Positions 1-10,636 of a stretch of 64,000 nt of DNA are shown here, piece after piece. Both the position numbers and the translations under genes were made by a program. The notes beneath the pieces were generated by a model that was given only the letters and a program-made list of their open reading frames with translations, was not told where the DNA came from and did no database searches. The stretch is from Leptodactylus fallax (taxonomy: Eukaryota > Chordata > Amphibia > Anura > Leptodactylidae): NCBI GenBank assembly GCA_947044405.1, contig CAMRHE010000167.1, forward strand, positions 2,959,001-3,023,000, written 5' to 3'. The number at the start of each line of letters is the position of its first letter. The stretch's first letter is position 1.

Positions 1-275
1 CCATTTTGACAACTGCAAACCTCAAAAAATTTATCAAGTGGTGTAGCGAGCATTAGTTTCCCAGACGTGAATGCACAGCGGATAGTGAAAAGTGAATATG
101 TAAGTTGTGCGGAGTACATTGGGTACACCTAATTCCTTACTATTTCCCCAGTAGCTCCTATGATGGGGGGGGGGGCTGGGGAATGTCACTCTGGGGGTCA
201 CTTCTGGTTTCTTTTCCCTTGTAAGCTCTAAATTTGAGGTGTAACCTAATATACACTTGCACAGCTTATACATTC
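1..275 (-). repeat. End of a TTAA-type hairpin repeat (copy 1)
   Basis: Read on the minus strand, this stretch matches by eye the sequence at 8570-8603 joined to 10637-10830 and the sequence at 25780-25960. Shared landmarks are AAGGGAATGTATAAGCTGTG, a GGTTACACCTCAAATTTAGA-like block and CTACTGGGGAAATAGTA. It is non-coding; the short ORFs crossing it are incidental. The repeat is interrupted here by a G8-10 run near 163-175. It is the same family I interpret below as a piggyBac-like non-autonomous element. The match between copies is directly visible; the superfamily is inferred. Confidence 0.6.
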
Positions 276-346
276 CCTTCCTGCCGCAGCCAGTTGTGTT
301 CTTGATGATTTGTCGATTTTTAGGGTTTTTGCCTACACATTGTGAA

Positions 347-348
347 AG

Positions 349-407
<59 letters not shown>

Positions 408-412
408 TTTTT
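347..412. repeat. (TA)n followed by (T)n microsatellite
   Basis: About 20 TA dinucleotides run directly into a T tract of more than 20 bases. It is a simple-sequence repeat with no coding content. Confidence 0.95.
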
Positions 413-669
413 TCTGGTGATTTGAGCAGGCGGCCAGCCCATGACATCATGTGTTGCTAAGGGTAATATGGGTAAACAAAGTTGTAATATGGTTATGTGG
501 CAGGAGAACTAAGTATATAATAGCGAAATGTTCATAGTAGCTCATGAGGAAAATTATTTTGATGAACTTGACTTATTTTCTATCATGTCAATATTAGCAG
601 CAGGCTTTGTTATATCATTGTTTTTTCTAAATTGTTCCTATAATAATGTTATGATTACATTATTATAGC

Positions 670-856
670 GCAAACAAAAGAAATGAAGTAGCGGCAAAAC
701 AACTCCGGAGGTGTCAAGCCTGTAGAAGCGCAGTAAGCGCGAAACGGCCCGCCGCTTTTTTGTCCACAGCTTTTAACCTGTTTGCATCATGTTCATTAAA
801 GGAGTTTTTTTCTACATCTGGAGTTGTTTTGTCGCTATTTCATTTCTTTTGTTTGC
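670..856. repeat. Foldback MITE with 37-bp inverted arms
   Basis: The arms at 670-706 and 820-856 are reverse complements with only two mismatches over 37 bases (ends GCAAACAAAAGAAATGAA and its complement). The 113-bp centre carries AAGCGCAGTAAGCGCGAAAC, a motif that resembles AAGCATATGCTTTGAAACAC at about 54045. No transposase is encoded. The flanks do not show a clear target duplication. Confidence 0.75.
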
Positions 857-2499
857 ATTTGGATGACCCTTTTCAGCGTGCCCCCGGATCTCCATACTTG
901 AATCAGTGATACAGCTAAGTACTCCTTCCTTATATCTACTAAAAATACAGTTTGGTAGTGCCCGCTAATCTCTGTTTTTTTTTTACACATTATTATAGTG
1001 TGCTTTGGACAGGAAATATTCCTATTATCCCAACCGTAAACAATACTTTCTGTATATACAAGTGGCACATGTATAAATAATACAACGCCTCATAAATTTG
1101 ACCTGTGTTTGTTAGTAGGTCCTGAAATTTATATCACTGAAAAAAATTGTCTGGTGTTATAGAACTCTTTTAATATACTGTGTCTGAAAAAGCAAATACA
1201 AGCAGTTGTTGTACAGTGGTATTGGGAAAATACATTTTTGGGTAACTTTACGATTTTACATAGAGACCAAGTACAATCTACCACTGGAAACTTCCACCAT
1301 GTAATCAGCCCCCAACCGTATTTATTTTAGGAATAATGACAGACCTGCTGCCGGATCCTTTCTGAGTGCTTTCTTTCTATGCTGCCATGAAATAAAGTGT
1401 TGTTGTATTTCCAAGATGACTTTTGTGATATGATAATAGTCATTTGTTGAGCTGGAATGTAACACTTTTTATTACAGTACACTTTCTTAGTACTTGAAGT
1501 CTTCTTACTTACAATTCCATAGATGACTGCCACTATGTAGAACATTTTTTCATTGGCATTCTTGAAGTATTTATTTTCCCTTAGCAACATATCCTGGTTT
1601 TGGCACAAAAAAGTATTTTTTTTCCAAATTGTAATAAACTGTGATGATCGTTATCACACAGGTGCATGGTAATTTAGAAGGGTAGCAAAGAATTTAATGA
1701 AAGTCACTCATGTTTCCTTTCTCGTGACCTGTGCCAAGAATCAAAGAGCAAACATCCTGCGTTTGGTTCTGTTTAGCAATCTGAGACTGTTGAGGCAGCT
1801 TAACGCAAGCAAATGAAATAACTAACAAATCAAAACAATGTAACAAGAATCAAGGAGTAACATTGTTCTTCTTTATAACAAAGTGTAGGGGCTGCCTTTC
1901 TACTAGATATAAGCTGGTCTTGCCCCGGGGTGGGGGCCCGGGGGGGCACATGCTTTGTATTAGGTGGCAGCTTAAACTACACCAGGCTTTATTTTATCAT
2001 ATTGTATAATATGAGTTGTAGGCAGCGCTGAAGGTATAAAACAGTGCTGTACATACTAAAATGTTTTATACAACTACTTACAAATCTACTACTATTAAAG
2101 TGCAACCTTTTTTCAATGTTTTGTATCATCTATTGAAGTCTTTTTAACTGCAAATAAACAGCTCTAATATGGTCATTAGAAGAGAGTTGAAAACAAAGCA
2201 GAACAGCCAGGGAAAAGACATTTCTTATATCTTCCTTGCTAATAAGCCAGCAGAGTAAAGACTAACCCGAATTCCCACAACCAAGTTTCAGTGCCTGAAA
2301 CTCAGTCCGTGTGTTGGTTGTGTGTTTACCGGCCTGAACAGTTAGAGGGACTCCTAACAGTATAGTTATCTGTGCTTCTACGAGTCCCTGCCTACCAGTG
2401 ATATGCTGTCTCATACTATAATCGGTACAGGACAGTATGTCACAGGGAGGCAGGAACTTGTTATCTCTTTCTGTTTTAATGGAAGATTTTTTTCTACTT
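857..2499. other. No gene seen
   Basis: About 1.6 kb of AT-rich non-coding sequence with only short ORFs that lack recognisable domains. It holds a G/C-rich patch near 1924-1949 and scattered T runs. I see no RNA gene and no terminal repeats. Confidence 0.6.
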
Positions 2500-2639
2500 G
2501 ATTTAAAATCGGTGGGTATGCTGTGCTGTCTTTGGACTCAAGGAAAGTAAAATTCCAGGTAAACCCAATTTTGTCTTTCCTGCGACAGCACAGAAGGAAC
2601 CTAGCTAGCTACCTAAGGGGGAAGGGGGGGGTCATCACT

Positions 2640-4125
2640 TGGGAACCGTATTAAGTACTGATGCACCAAAGGCTGGACCTTCAGAGTGGATGTCCAGGCG
2701 ATAATGCTTTAGAAAGGTAGAGGATAAGCTCCAGGAAGCAGCATTACAAATATCCAGAATAGATACTTGTGTGAAGTTGCTGTAGAACATGTAGAATGTG
2801 CCCTTGGTGTGGCTGGTAAAGAGAGATCTGCTAATCTATAAGCCTCCAGAATAGCAGATTCACCTGGCTAATGTGTCTTTAGAGGATTTCATCCCCTTCC
2901 TAGTGCCTGAAAAGAGTACAAATAAATTTACCTGTTTTCTTAAATCTTTGGTTCTATCTAGGTAGGTCAGAATAGCTCTTTTAACATCTAATGTGTGGAA
3001 ACGTATCTGGTCTTCCGTCTCAGGATGAGGATAGAAAACTGGTAAGGCTGTGTTCACACGGAATCCACCTCAAAATCCGCCTGAAAAAACGCCTCTCATT
3101 CATTTCAATGGGAGTCAGTAGCGTTTTTTTTTCCTCTAGCGTTTTTTTTCCGCTAGCGGGAAAAAAAAGCGACATGACCTATCTTCAGGCGGATTCCTCC
3201 TGGAAAAACCAATTGAAGTCAATGGGAGGCGGAAAAATCGCGACGTGGTTTTGGACGCGGTTTTTGGTGCGGTTTTTACAAAACCGCGTCCAAAACCGCG
3301 ACGCGGTTTTTATAGAGAAGCTTCTAGGTCCATACAGTGTGCTGGAGCAAAAAAACCAGGGCAAAAACTGCGTCAAAACCGCGTCAAAAAGCATATCATG
3401 TAGAAAAAAGCGTCAAAAATGTTTCCTAATTCCTGAAGCAGATTTTTTCAGCTTGCAAAAAACTCAGTGTGAACATACCCTTAGAAGGATTCTTGAATAA
3501 TATTTTGAAAAGAAAGAACTTTAGGTATGAAACTTGGTAGAGTACTCAGGAGGACTTCATTGGGAAAGAATCTCAAATACAGCTTCTTGAGGATAACACC
3601 TGTAGAAAAAAGCACTTTACAGGATAGCCATTTTAGGTCTATCTCCTGGATTTGTTGGAATGGATGGGATGTCAAAGCATTGAGAACAACAGATAAGTTC
3701 CAAACAGGCACAGGAGGTTTTATTTCTGGTCTCAGATTCCTAATTGGTTTGAAAAATCTTGACACTAAAGGATGACTCGAGAATTTAGTTTACCATTAGT
3801 TGTGGCATATGTACTTTGAGAGAATTAATTTTAAGGCCTTTTTGAAAACCATCTTGTAAGAATTGTAGAACACTGGGGATTTCTACTGAATGAAATTCTG
3901 AATCGCTGGGCAGGGAAGAGAATTTAGACCAAATATTTGGTCTTATTTGTAGAGTCCTTATGGGCTGCCAATAGAGTATTAATTACTGATGTAGATAACC
4001 CTGTATTCTTCAGTCTTGACCCTTCACAAACCAAGCTGAAAGATGGAGTCAATTCTGGATGGAACAGGCCTTTCTGGATTAAAAGATTCAGATACTGAGG
4101 AAGAGGCCAATGCTTGTTGTGCAAA
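2640..4125 (-). pseudogene. DIRS tyrosine recombinase remnant, split by a MITE
   Basis: Minus-strand blocks in order: LSTSVINTLLAAHKDSTNK (about 3924-4124), MSRFFKPIRNLRPEIKPPVP with VLNALTSHPFQ (3481-3765), then after the MITE FHTLDVKRAILTYLDRTKD and LFVLFSGTRKG (2860-3057), then ICNAASWSLSSTFLKHYRLD (about 2680-2760). This is the layout of DIRS YR proteins. Near 2785-2803 the HxxR catalytic motif reads HSTC, so the catalytic Arg appears replaced by Cys, compatible with a CpG transition. Frameshifts and the 440-bp MITE make it non-functional. Confidence 0.8.
3042..3482. repeat. MITE with TAAGG...TGTTCACAC ends, inside DIRS
   Basis: The ends TAAGGCTGTGTTCACAC and, inverted, GTGTGAACATACCCTTA bound a ~440-bp non-coding insert. 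The interior is GC/AT-banded and itself foldback: CGCGGTTTT and AAAACCGCG blocks repeat in both orientations around 3250-3310. Removing it rejoins two consecutive blocks of the DIRS recombinase, so the insertion boundaries are supported by the host reading frame. A related but decayed element lies at 36012-36632. Confidence 0.8.
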
Positions 4126-4559
4126 ATTTTAAATAATAGAGGAAACCAAGCCCTCCGGGGCTAGAATGGTGCTATTATCACTGATGGTCCTTCCAGCAAG
4201 ATCTTCTGCAGGAGTCTGTGGATAATCTAGACTGGAGGAAATACGTAAAGAAATCTGTGTCTTCAGCTCATACAGAACACATTCACTCTGTATGAGTGAT
4301 CTTGTGGATTCAGAGAAAAAAACATTGGTAGTTTTGCATTGTTTCTGGTTGCCATCAAGTCTATCTGTGGTGTCCTCCTTCTGTCTGTTAAGAAATGGAA
4401 ATATTTGGGATTTAGTTCTCACTCTGATGATCTGATTTTCATCCAGCTCAGAAGATCAGCTCTGGTATTCAGAGATCCTTTTATGTGTAGAGCTCTTAAA
4501 TCCAACAGGGCAGATTCTGCCAATTGGAAAATCTTCTTTCAATCTGTCACCAGTAACTT

Positions 4560-5560
4560 GCTTTGTGTTCCACCCTGCTTGTTCCACTACTAGATTGTCT
4601 GTCTGAATTAGAACAGATTTGTCTTAAATAAATGGTTTGTAATGCAGTAGTGCCAACCTGACAGCTTTCATCTCTCGAAAATTTGAAGAACGGAGCCTGT
4701 CCAATTTGCCCCATAGTCCTTGTGCCCAAGACGTTTGCAGATGAGCCCCCCAACCTCTCAGGGAGGCATCTGTGAACTGGAAACGTTTTCCCTTCTCCAA
4801 GTTGCATGGATTGAGCCACCATTTCAAGTCTTCTTTTGTAGTTTGAGCTAAACTTATTTTTTGTACGCATGCTCTTCATATTTCCATTCCAATGATGGAG
4901 CATATTGTGCTGAAGACTCTGTCTGTGTGCCATAGCCCAAGGTTCTGCATCTATTGAGGCTACTAACAAACCTAAGGTCTTCATGATTTGACAAATAGTA
5001 GAATTGGGGAAGAAGTGGGGATTTGATTAAAACTTTTGCTGCAGCTTGGATTTTTTAAAATTTTCCCTTGTGGAAGAAAGGGGACTTGCAATTATGTGTC
5101 TATTATGAAGCCTAGAAAGGATTTTGAAGTTTCTGGCAGTATTTTGTAAAGTGATGTAAAGGAATATGTTGTGCTATATAAATAAAAAGTAAGTGGGATT
5201 TTTCCCAGTTTATCTGGAATCTGCTGCCACTTTGGTGAAAACCCTTGGAAAAGAAGTTAGGCCAAAAGGGAGTGCTTTGAATTGGTAGTGACTGATTGAT
5301 CCTAAATGATTAACCACTATTCTGAAGAATTTTCTTATAACTGGATGCATTGGAATGTGCAGATACGCATCTTTCAGGTCCAAGGATGCTAGGACTTGGC
5401 CTTTTTGTATGGCTGCTGTAACTTTCCTTATTGTTTCCATCCTGAAGAGAATTTTCTTTACATATCGATTCAGGTATCTGAGATCTATGATCAATCTCCA
5501 AGAACCGCCAACCTTTGGAACTGGAAAAATTCTTAAATAAATCCCATAACATTCTTCCTC
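4560..5560 (-). pseudogene. DIRS reverse transcriptase / RNase H remnant
   Basis: The best-preserved piece (5210-5494) reads DLRYLNRYVKK, then ASLDLKDAYLHIPMHP, then HYQFKALPFGLTSFPRVFTK. These are the A-C motif surroundings typical of DIRS-1 reverse transcriptases. Just upstream, in another frame, is FPVPKVGGSWR. Downstream, 4624-4984 holds a LGLLVASIDAEPWA block and the RNase H start FTDASLRGWGAHLQ, which carries the first catalytic Asp. The three parts lie in different frames and several stops separate them, so no functional enzyme can be made. The catalytic YxDD box is not in the clean segment. Confidence 0.85.
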
Positions 5561-5929
5561 TTTTTTGACTTCTTCTATGGCATTCTTTGAAAATTAACTT
5601 TTGGTTTGTGGAGAATTTCTATTACATAACCCTTTAATAGATCCAGAACCCTTTTATCTTAATTAATACTACACCATGCTGGGGAAAAAAAATTGCAAAC
5701 AACCTCCAACTTGACAAACTCTGATGTCAAAAATCCTGTTTGCCAGCCATTGCATCTTCATGTTTCTTCTTTGATTTATCTGAGGTAGTGGTTCTGAATT
5801 TTTGATTGCATCTTCTGCAATTAATTTGTCTTTTATTTCCTCTCTTCAGGAACAATTTGTTTTTTCTCTCATAACGGAAACAAGGTTTAAGGCTTCTATT
5901 GGTCTGAGGAAAACCCTCTTATTAGCTTC

Positions 5930-6546
5930 CAAAAGCTGACCCAATTTGTCTCAAAAGTCTTCCAGGTTCAAAAGGAATTGAACATAGATTGTACTTTGAA
6001 GTAGCTTTTTCAGTCCAAGGCTTCAGCCATATGTCTCGTCTCGCAGCATAGCTAGAATTTTTGCAATTCTTAATGTATCTAAGTGAAAGTCAGAAGCAAA
6101 GTCTGCAGTCAATTTAGGGGAATAAAGCTGCTCCATTAATTCGTCCCTAGGAACAACATCTTGAATGTTTCTTCCCAATTGAGTTTGCCATAAACTTAAT
6201 GCTCTAGACACAGTAAATGCTGCCATGGTGGCTTTGGATAAGGTTGCCAATGAGATATATGATATTTAAAAAAAATATATCAGCTCTACGATCCATTGGA
6301 TCCTTGAGAAGATCCTTGAATCATCTGCAGGAAAAAAAAGATTTTCAGAGAGGTTTGTCACTACTGGATCAACTCTGGCTGGCTCTTCCCAAGCTTCACA
6401 TTCCCCAGGATGTAATTTGTACACAGTTTTAAATCTGGAACCAAGCTCAATCTTCTAACTGGAAATTTCCACTTCATCTCCATTATGGATTTGAAGACCG
6501 GATGCCTAGGAAGGACTGTAGCTTTTCTTTTGGGGAAATACAACAA
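5930..6546 (-). pseudogene. DIRS gag-like region (fragment)
   Basis: Conceptual minus-strand translation gives LPADDSRIFKDPMDR and then DIYLKNIYHLS, followed by a 75-residue open stretch (6023-6250) with FTVSRALSLWQTQLG and MEQLYSPKLTADFASD. These match the pattern of DIRS ORF1 proteins that sit upstream of the RT, judged by context. Stops follow at the 3' side near 6020. The 5' part is missing at the junction with L1 near 6546. The assignment as gag depends on its position relative to the RT; its sequence family is less certain. Confidence 0.6.
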
Positions 6547-7322
6547 TAGAGCGGAGAGCGGAGTTCATTAAATAGACGAGGGTAGTTGACTGAGTAGAGG
6601 GAGGAGTAAGAGGCAGACAACTGAATACCAAGATAGTGGAGGGTACACTCCTTCCACTGAAAGTCAAATTTAGACCGAAGGAGCCGCAGGGTGGGGTCAG
6701 AAATATTAAGGGGTAATGCCTCTGTCTTAGTGGGGTTAACTTTATATCTGGAGAGATCACCATATTCCTTCAGAACTTGTAGAACGTTAGGAAGAGAAGT
6801 GTGAGGGTTGGTGAGGGTCAGAAGGACATCATCTGCAAACATGCCTAATTAAAATCCCTGTCACAAACTGCCACGCCAGTAATGTTGGGGTTGGACCGGA
6901 CTTGGGAGGCCAAGGGTTCAATACATAATGCAAATATGAGCAGAGATAGAGGACAGACTTGACGCATTCCATTTCGGATAGGGAACGAGGATGCAAGGGA
7001 GTTTGGACGTTTCACCACCGCTGAGGGACAGGAATAAAGTGGTCGAATCGCCGTAAGAAATGCTCCAGAAAACCCAAATTTTTCAAGGGTGGCAATCATG
7101 AACGACCAGTCGAGGTGGTCAAAGGCCTTTGCAGCATCAAGGCTCAGAAGGAGGGTGGGGATGGCAGAGCGGTTGGCAACATCTATCAGATCCACAGTCC
7201 TTCTGGTGTTATCTCCCCCTTGACGGCAAGGGACGAAACCCACCTGGTCCTTATGAATAAGAGATGGAAGCCAAGCATTTAGCCTATTAGCCAAAATCTT
7301 GGTGAAAAGTTTTAACCCCTTC
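6547..7322 (-). pseudogene. L1 ORF2 reverse transcriptase, block 3 of a split copy
   Basis: The minus-strand translation has LFTKILANRLNAWLPSLIHK, HKDQVGFVP, LLSLDAAKAFDHLDWSF (motif A), IRNGMRQVCPLSLLIFALCI (motif B region) and, after a one-frame shift at about 6843, FADDVLLTL (the FADD catalytic box), then LHYLGIQLS. This is L1-clade RT. The frameshift sits just before FADD. The 5' continuation of the same reading frame lies at 14543-15158, separated by the TTAA composite: the two halves share TTAA at the break and rejoin as ...NTDLKLFTK. The 3' side ends against the DIRS element. Confidence 0.88.
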
Positions 7323-7621
7323 ACACATTCTCACGTACATGTACGTGGGAGAATGTGGGTAGTTACCACATCCCCACGTGCATGTAAGTGATGGTGATTG
7401 AGCGGCATAGGCTGACTTCCTCTATAGACTGCAATACATACAGTGTATCGCTGGTTCAGGTCTCCTAGTGGGTCATATAAAAAAGTAAAAAAAAGTAAAG
7501 TGTATGAAAAAAAAAAAATTAATTAAATCAAGTAAATAAGCCCTCAACCAACTCTGTCAACTGAAAAAAAAAAAATTGCTACACATCTCAGAAGATAGCG
7601 ATGCAAGAATAATCTCTTTAG

Positions 7622-8240
7622 AAGTTTTTGTTACCATTCATATTATACTTCTCTTTGATTTGTCATCAATTTTCCTCCTGCTGCCACGTCCAGGGAGGTT
7701 GGCTACAGTCCCATGGATCTTAAATTTCTGAATAATATGTGCAACTGTAGTCACAGGAACATCAAGCTGCTTGGAGATGGCCTTATAACCTTTACCTTTA
7801 ACATGCTTGTCTATAATTTTCTTTCTAAGCTCCTGAGACAACTCTTTCCTTCACTTCCTCTGGTCCATGTTGAGTGTGGTACTCACCATGTCACCAAACA
7901 GCTCACTGAGTATCTGTAGCCCTGTATAAAGGCCCACTGACTGCTTACAACATTGTAGACACCTGTGATGGTAATTAGTGGACACACCTTGATTTAACAT
8001 GTCCCTTTGGTCACATTATTTTCAGGGGTACCATAATTTCTGTCCAGGCCTGTTTCATGAGTTTTCTTTTTTTTTAAATTCTGTTGAAGCATGGTTGAAA
8101 AGTAATGTCTGACTTTCATTTGTTCATTTTCATAGAATTTTTATATATTATTACTTTTGTCAGATTCAAGTTATTTCTGTGACGGCTGTGGGTTTTTCTT
8201 TCATTAAACGAGGGGTACCAACAATTTTGTCCACGTGTGT
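7622..8240 (-). mobile_element. Truncated Tc1/mariner copy (family of the element at 30378)
   Basis: The right end has the terminal repeat ...CAACAATTTTGTCCACGTG and the transposase N-terminus on the minus strand. It is nearly the same, by eye, as the right third of the full-length element at 30378-31895. The left two thirds are absent, so the element was truncated or lost internal sequence before or during insertion in the TTAA element. Confidence 0.85.
7638..7841 (-). pseudogene. Tc1 transposase N-terminal fragment
   Basis: A 67-residue open stretch has LRKKIIDKHVKGKGYKAISK and VPVTTVAHIIQKFKIHG, then a GRGSRRK AT-hook-like basic linker. This is the paired-like helix-turn-helix that binds Tc1 terminal repeats. 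The catalytic domain is missing, so it cannot cut DNA. It aligns by eye with residues near the start of the transposase at 31026-31595. Confidence 0.85.
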
Positions 8241-8603
8241 AAATGAGGTATCACCGTAATTGTACCGACCCGCAGAATGAAGGTAACATGTTACTTATGT
8301 TGTACGCTGCATGGAAAAAAAAAAAAGGTAAAAAGTAATACCAGAATTGATGTTTTTTTGTTTTTTTTTAATCCACCAAGAAAGAGTTAATAAAATTTAT
8401 TCTATACGTTATAGGAACCCAAAAATGAGGTCTTTACACAATGCATCTCATACAGCAAAAAACAAGCCCTCATATGGCTACATCAACAGAAAAATAAAAA
8501 AATATAGCTTGTGCAATGTGAAGACAAAACCTCCAAAAATCGCCAAATCATTAGAACAAAACTAGCTGCGTCAGGAAGGGAATGTATAAGCTGTGCGAGC
8601 GTA

Positions 8604-10154
8604 CAGTGGGGAAAAAAAAGTATTTAGTCAGCCACCAATTGTGCAAGTTCTACCACTTAAAAACTATGAGAGACAAAATTAGAAAACAAATCCAGAAAAT
8701 CACATTGTCTGATTTTTTAAGAATTTATTTGCAAATTATGGTGGAAAATAAGTATTTGGTCAATAACAAAAGTTCATCTCAATACTTTGTTATATATCCT
8801 TTGTTGGCAATGACAGAGGTCAAATGTTTTCCGTAAGTCTTCACAAGGTTGGCACACACTGTTGGCCCATTCCTCCATGCAGATCTCCTCTAGAGCAATG
8901 ATGTTTTGGGGCTGTCGCTGGGCAACACGGACTTTCAACTCCCTCCAAAGGTTTTTAATGGGGTTTAGATCTGGAGACTGGCTAGGCCACTCCAGCACCT
9001 TGAAATGCTTCTTATGAAGCCACTCCTTTGTTGCCCTGGTGGTGTGCTTGGGATCATTGTCATGCTGAAAGACCCAGCCACATTTCATCTTCAATGCCTT
9101 TGCTGATGGAAGGAGGTTTGTACTCGAATTCTCACGATACATGGCCCTATTCATTCTTTCATGTACACGAATCAGTCGTCCTGGTCCCTTTGCAGTGAAA
9201 CAGCCTCAAAGCATGATGTTGTCACCTCCATGCTTCACAATAGGTATGGTGTTCTTTGGATGCAACTCAGCATTCACTCTCCTCCAAACATGACGAGTTG
9301 TGTTTCTACCAAACAGTTCTACTTTGGTTTCATCTGACCATATGACATTCTCCCAATACTCTTCTGGAACATCCAAATGCTCTCTAGCAAACTTCAGACG
9401 GGCCCGGATATGTACTGGCTTAAGCAGGAGGACACGTCTGACACTGCAGGATCTGAGTCCCTGCGGCGTAGTGTGTTACTGATGGTAGCTTTTGTTACGC
9501 TAGTCCCAGCTTTCTGCAGGTCATTCACTAGGTCCCCCTGTGTAGTTCTGGGATTTTTGCTCACCGTTCATGTGATCATTTTGACCTCACGGGGTGAGAT
9601 CTTGCGTGGAGACCCTGATTGAGGGAGATTATCAGTGGTCTTGTATGTCTTCCATTTTCTAATTATTGCTTCCATAGTTGATTTTTTCACACCAAGCTGC
9701 TTGCCTATTGCACATTCAGTCTTCCCAGCCTGGTGCAAGTCTACAATTTTGTTTCTGGTGTCCTTCCACAGCTCTTTGGTCTTCACCATAGTGGAGTTTG
9801 GAGTGTGACTGTTTGAGGTTGTGGACAGGTGTCTTTTATACTGATAACAATTTCAAACAGGTGCCATTACTACAGGTAATGAGTGGAGGACAGAGGAGCC
9901 TTTTAAAGAAGAAGTTACAGGTATGTGAGAACCAGAAATCTTGCTTTTTTGTAGGTGACCAAAAACTTATTTACCACCATAATTTGCAAATAAATTCTTA
10001 AAAAATCAGACAATGTGATTTTCTGGATTTGTTTTCTCATTTTGTCTCTCATAGTTGTAGTCTACCTATGATGTCAATTACAGGCCTCTCTCATCTTTTT
10101 AAGTGGTAGAACTTGCACAATTGGTGGCTGACTAAATACTTTTTTCCCCCACTG
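8604..10154 (-). mobile_element. Full-length Tc1/mariner element, family CAGTGGGG, copy 1
   Basis: Ends CAGTGGGGAAAAAAAAGTAT and the inverted ...TTTTTCCCCCACTG are flanked by TA (8602-8603 and 10155-10156). The inverted repeats extend about 200 bp, with an inner copy of the end (AAGTATTTGGTCA), the IR/DR layout known from Tc1 elements. Removing it, together with the TTAA MITE just to its right, restores a sequence that matches the uninterrupted repeat at 225-275. Two more copies of this family lie at 28227 and 47086. Confidence 0.93.
8800..9789 (-). pseudogene. Tc1 transposase, inactivated, catalytic Glu changed to Lys
   Basis: The start at 9789 reads [20 protein letters not shown], then [18 protein letters not shown] (helix-turn-helix). 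Frameshifts follow; the C-terminal half (8774-9154) has [19 protein letters not shown], with the second catalytic Asp, and [16 protein letters not shown]. In the sister copies the last motif reads NPIENLW, so the third catalytic acid of the DD34E triad is Lys here (codon at 8954-8956). The C-terminus is also frameshifted after EEWAN. It is dead in at least three ways. Confidence 0.9.
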
Positions 10155-10158
10155 TATA

Positions 10159-10636
10159 TTAAAGGGAATCTGTCAGGTCAATCTGGGACACTAAACCACG
10201 CACAGGTCCTTATAGACCTGGGGTTTAGTGTCCCAAATTGCCCTGTTGTAATGCAATCTGCAAGCGCATTAAAAATAAAAAACCTTTATACTTACCTAGA
10301 GAAGGGTCCGATCAACACTGTTTGGTGAGAATAGACCGGCTTATTCATGAGCTTCTTTGTTGGCATGCCTCCCGGCGCATGCACTGTTCTTCAGTGAAGC
10401 CAAAGGTGGACACTCTGGCCTCACTACCTAATTGCAGGGCATGCATGCGCACTGAAGCCGAGGTGTACTTCTCTGGCTTCATTGAAGAACAGGTTGAGGT
10501 TGAGTATAAAGCATTTTTATTTTTAATTCGGCCATGGATTGCGTTATAACAGGGTGATTTGGGGCACTAAACCCCAGGTCCATATGGATGTGTGGGTGGT
10601 TTAGTGTCCCAAATTGCCCTGACAGATTCCCTTTAA
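10159..10636. repeat. MITE with TTAA target and ~40-bp inverted ends
   Basis: TTAAAGGGAATCTGTCAGG at the left and the inverted CCTGACAGATTCCCTTTAA at the right are flanked by TTAA (10159-10162, 10633-10636). The inverted repeats continue inward over the CACTAAACC blocks. The interior is non-coding. TTAA targets fit piggyBac or Kolobok relatives. It inserted four bases from the Tc1 copy, and the flanks rejoin to a sequence also seen at 225-245. Confidence 0.9.

Larger units (their letters stand above)
2500..6546 (-). mobile_element. DIRS-type tyrosine-recombinase retrotransposon, decayed
   Basis: A degraded DIRS-1-like element runs right to left. Its parts keep the family order: a gag-like region (about 5930-6546), RT and RNase H (about 4560-5560), then a tyrosine recombinase (about 2640-4125). 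The sequence near 2520-2620, with two oppositely oriented GACAGCACAG-like blocks, is the probable 3' terminal region. The 5' end stops abruptly at an L1 remnant near 6546. A MITE at 3042-3482 splits the recombinase. Many stops and frameshifts show that it is dead. DIRS elements integrate through a tyrosine recombinase instead of a DDE integrase; that is family knowledge and is not visible here. Confidence 0.85.

Noticed and set aside
2991..3500. 169-codon plus-strand open frame
   Set aside because: It lies on a non-coding MITE inserted in the DIRS recombinase, with no domain.
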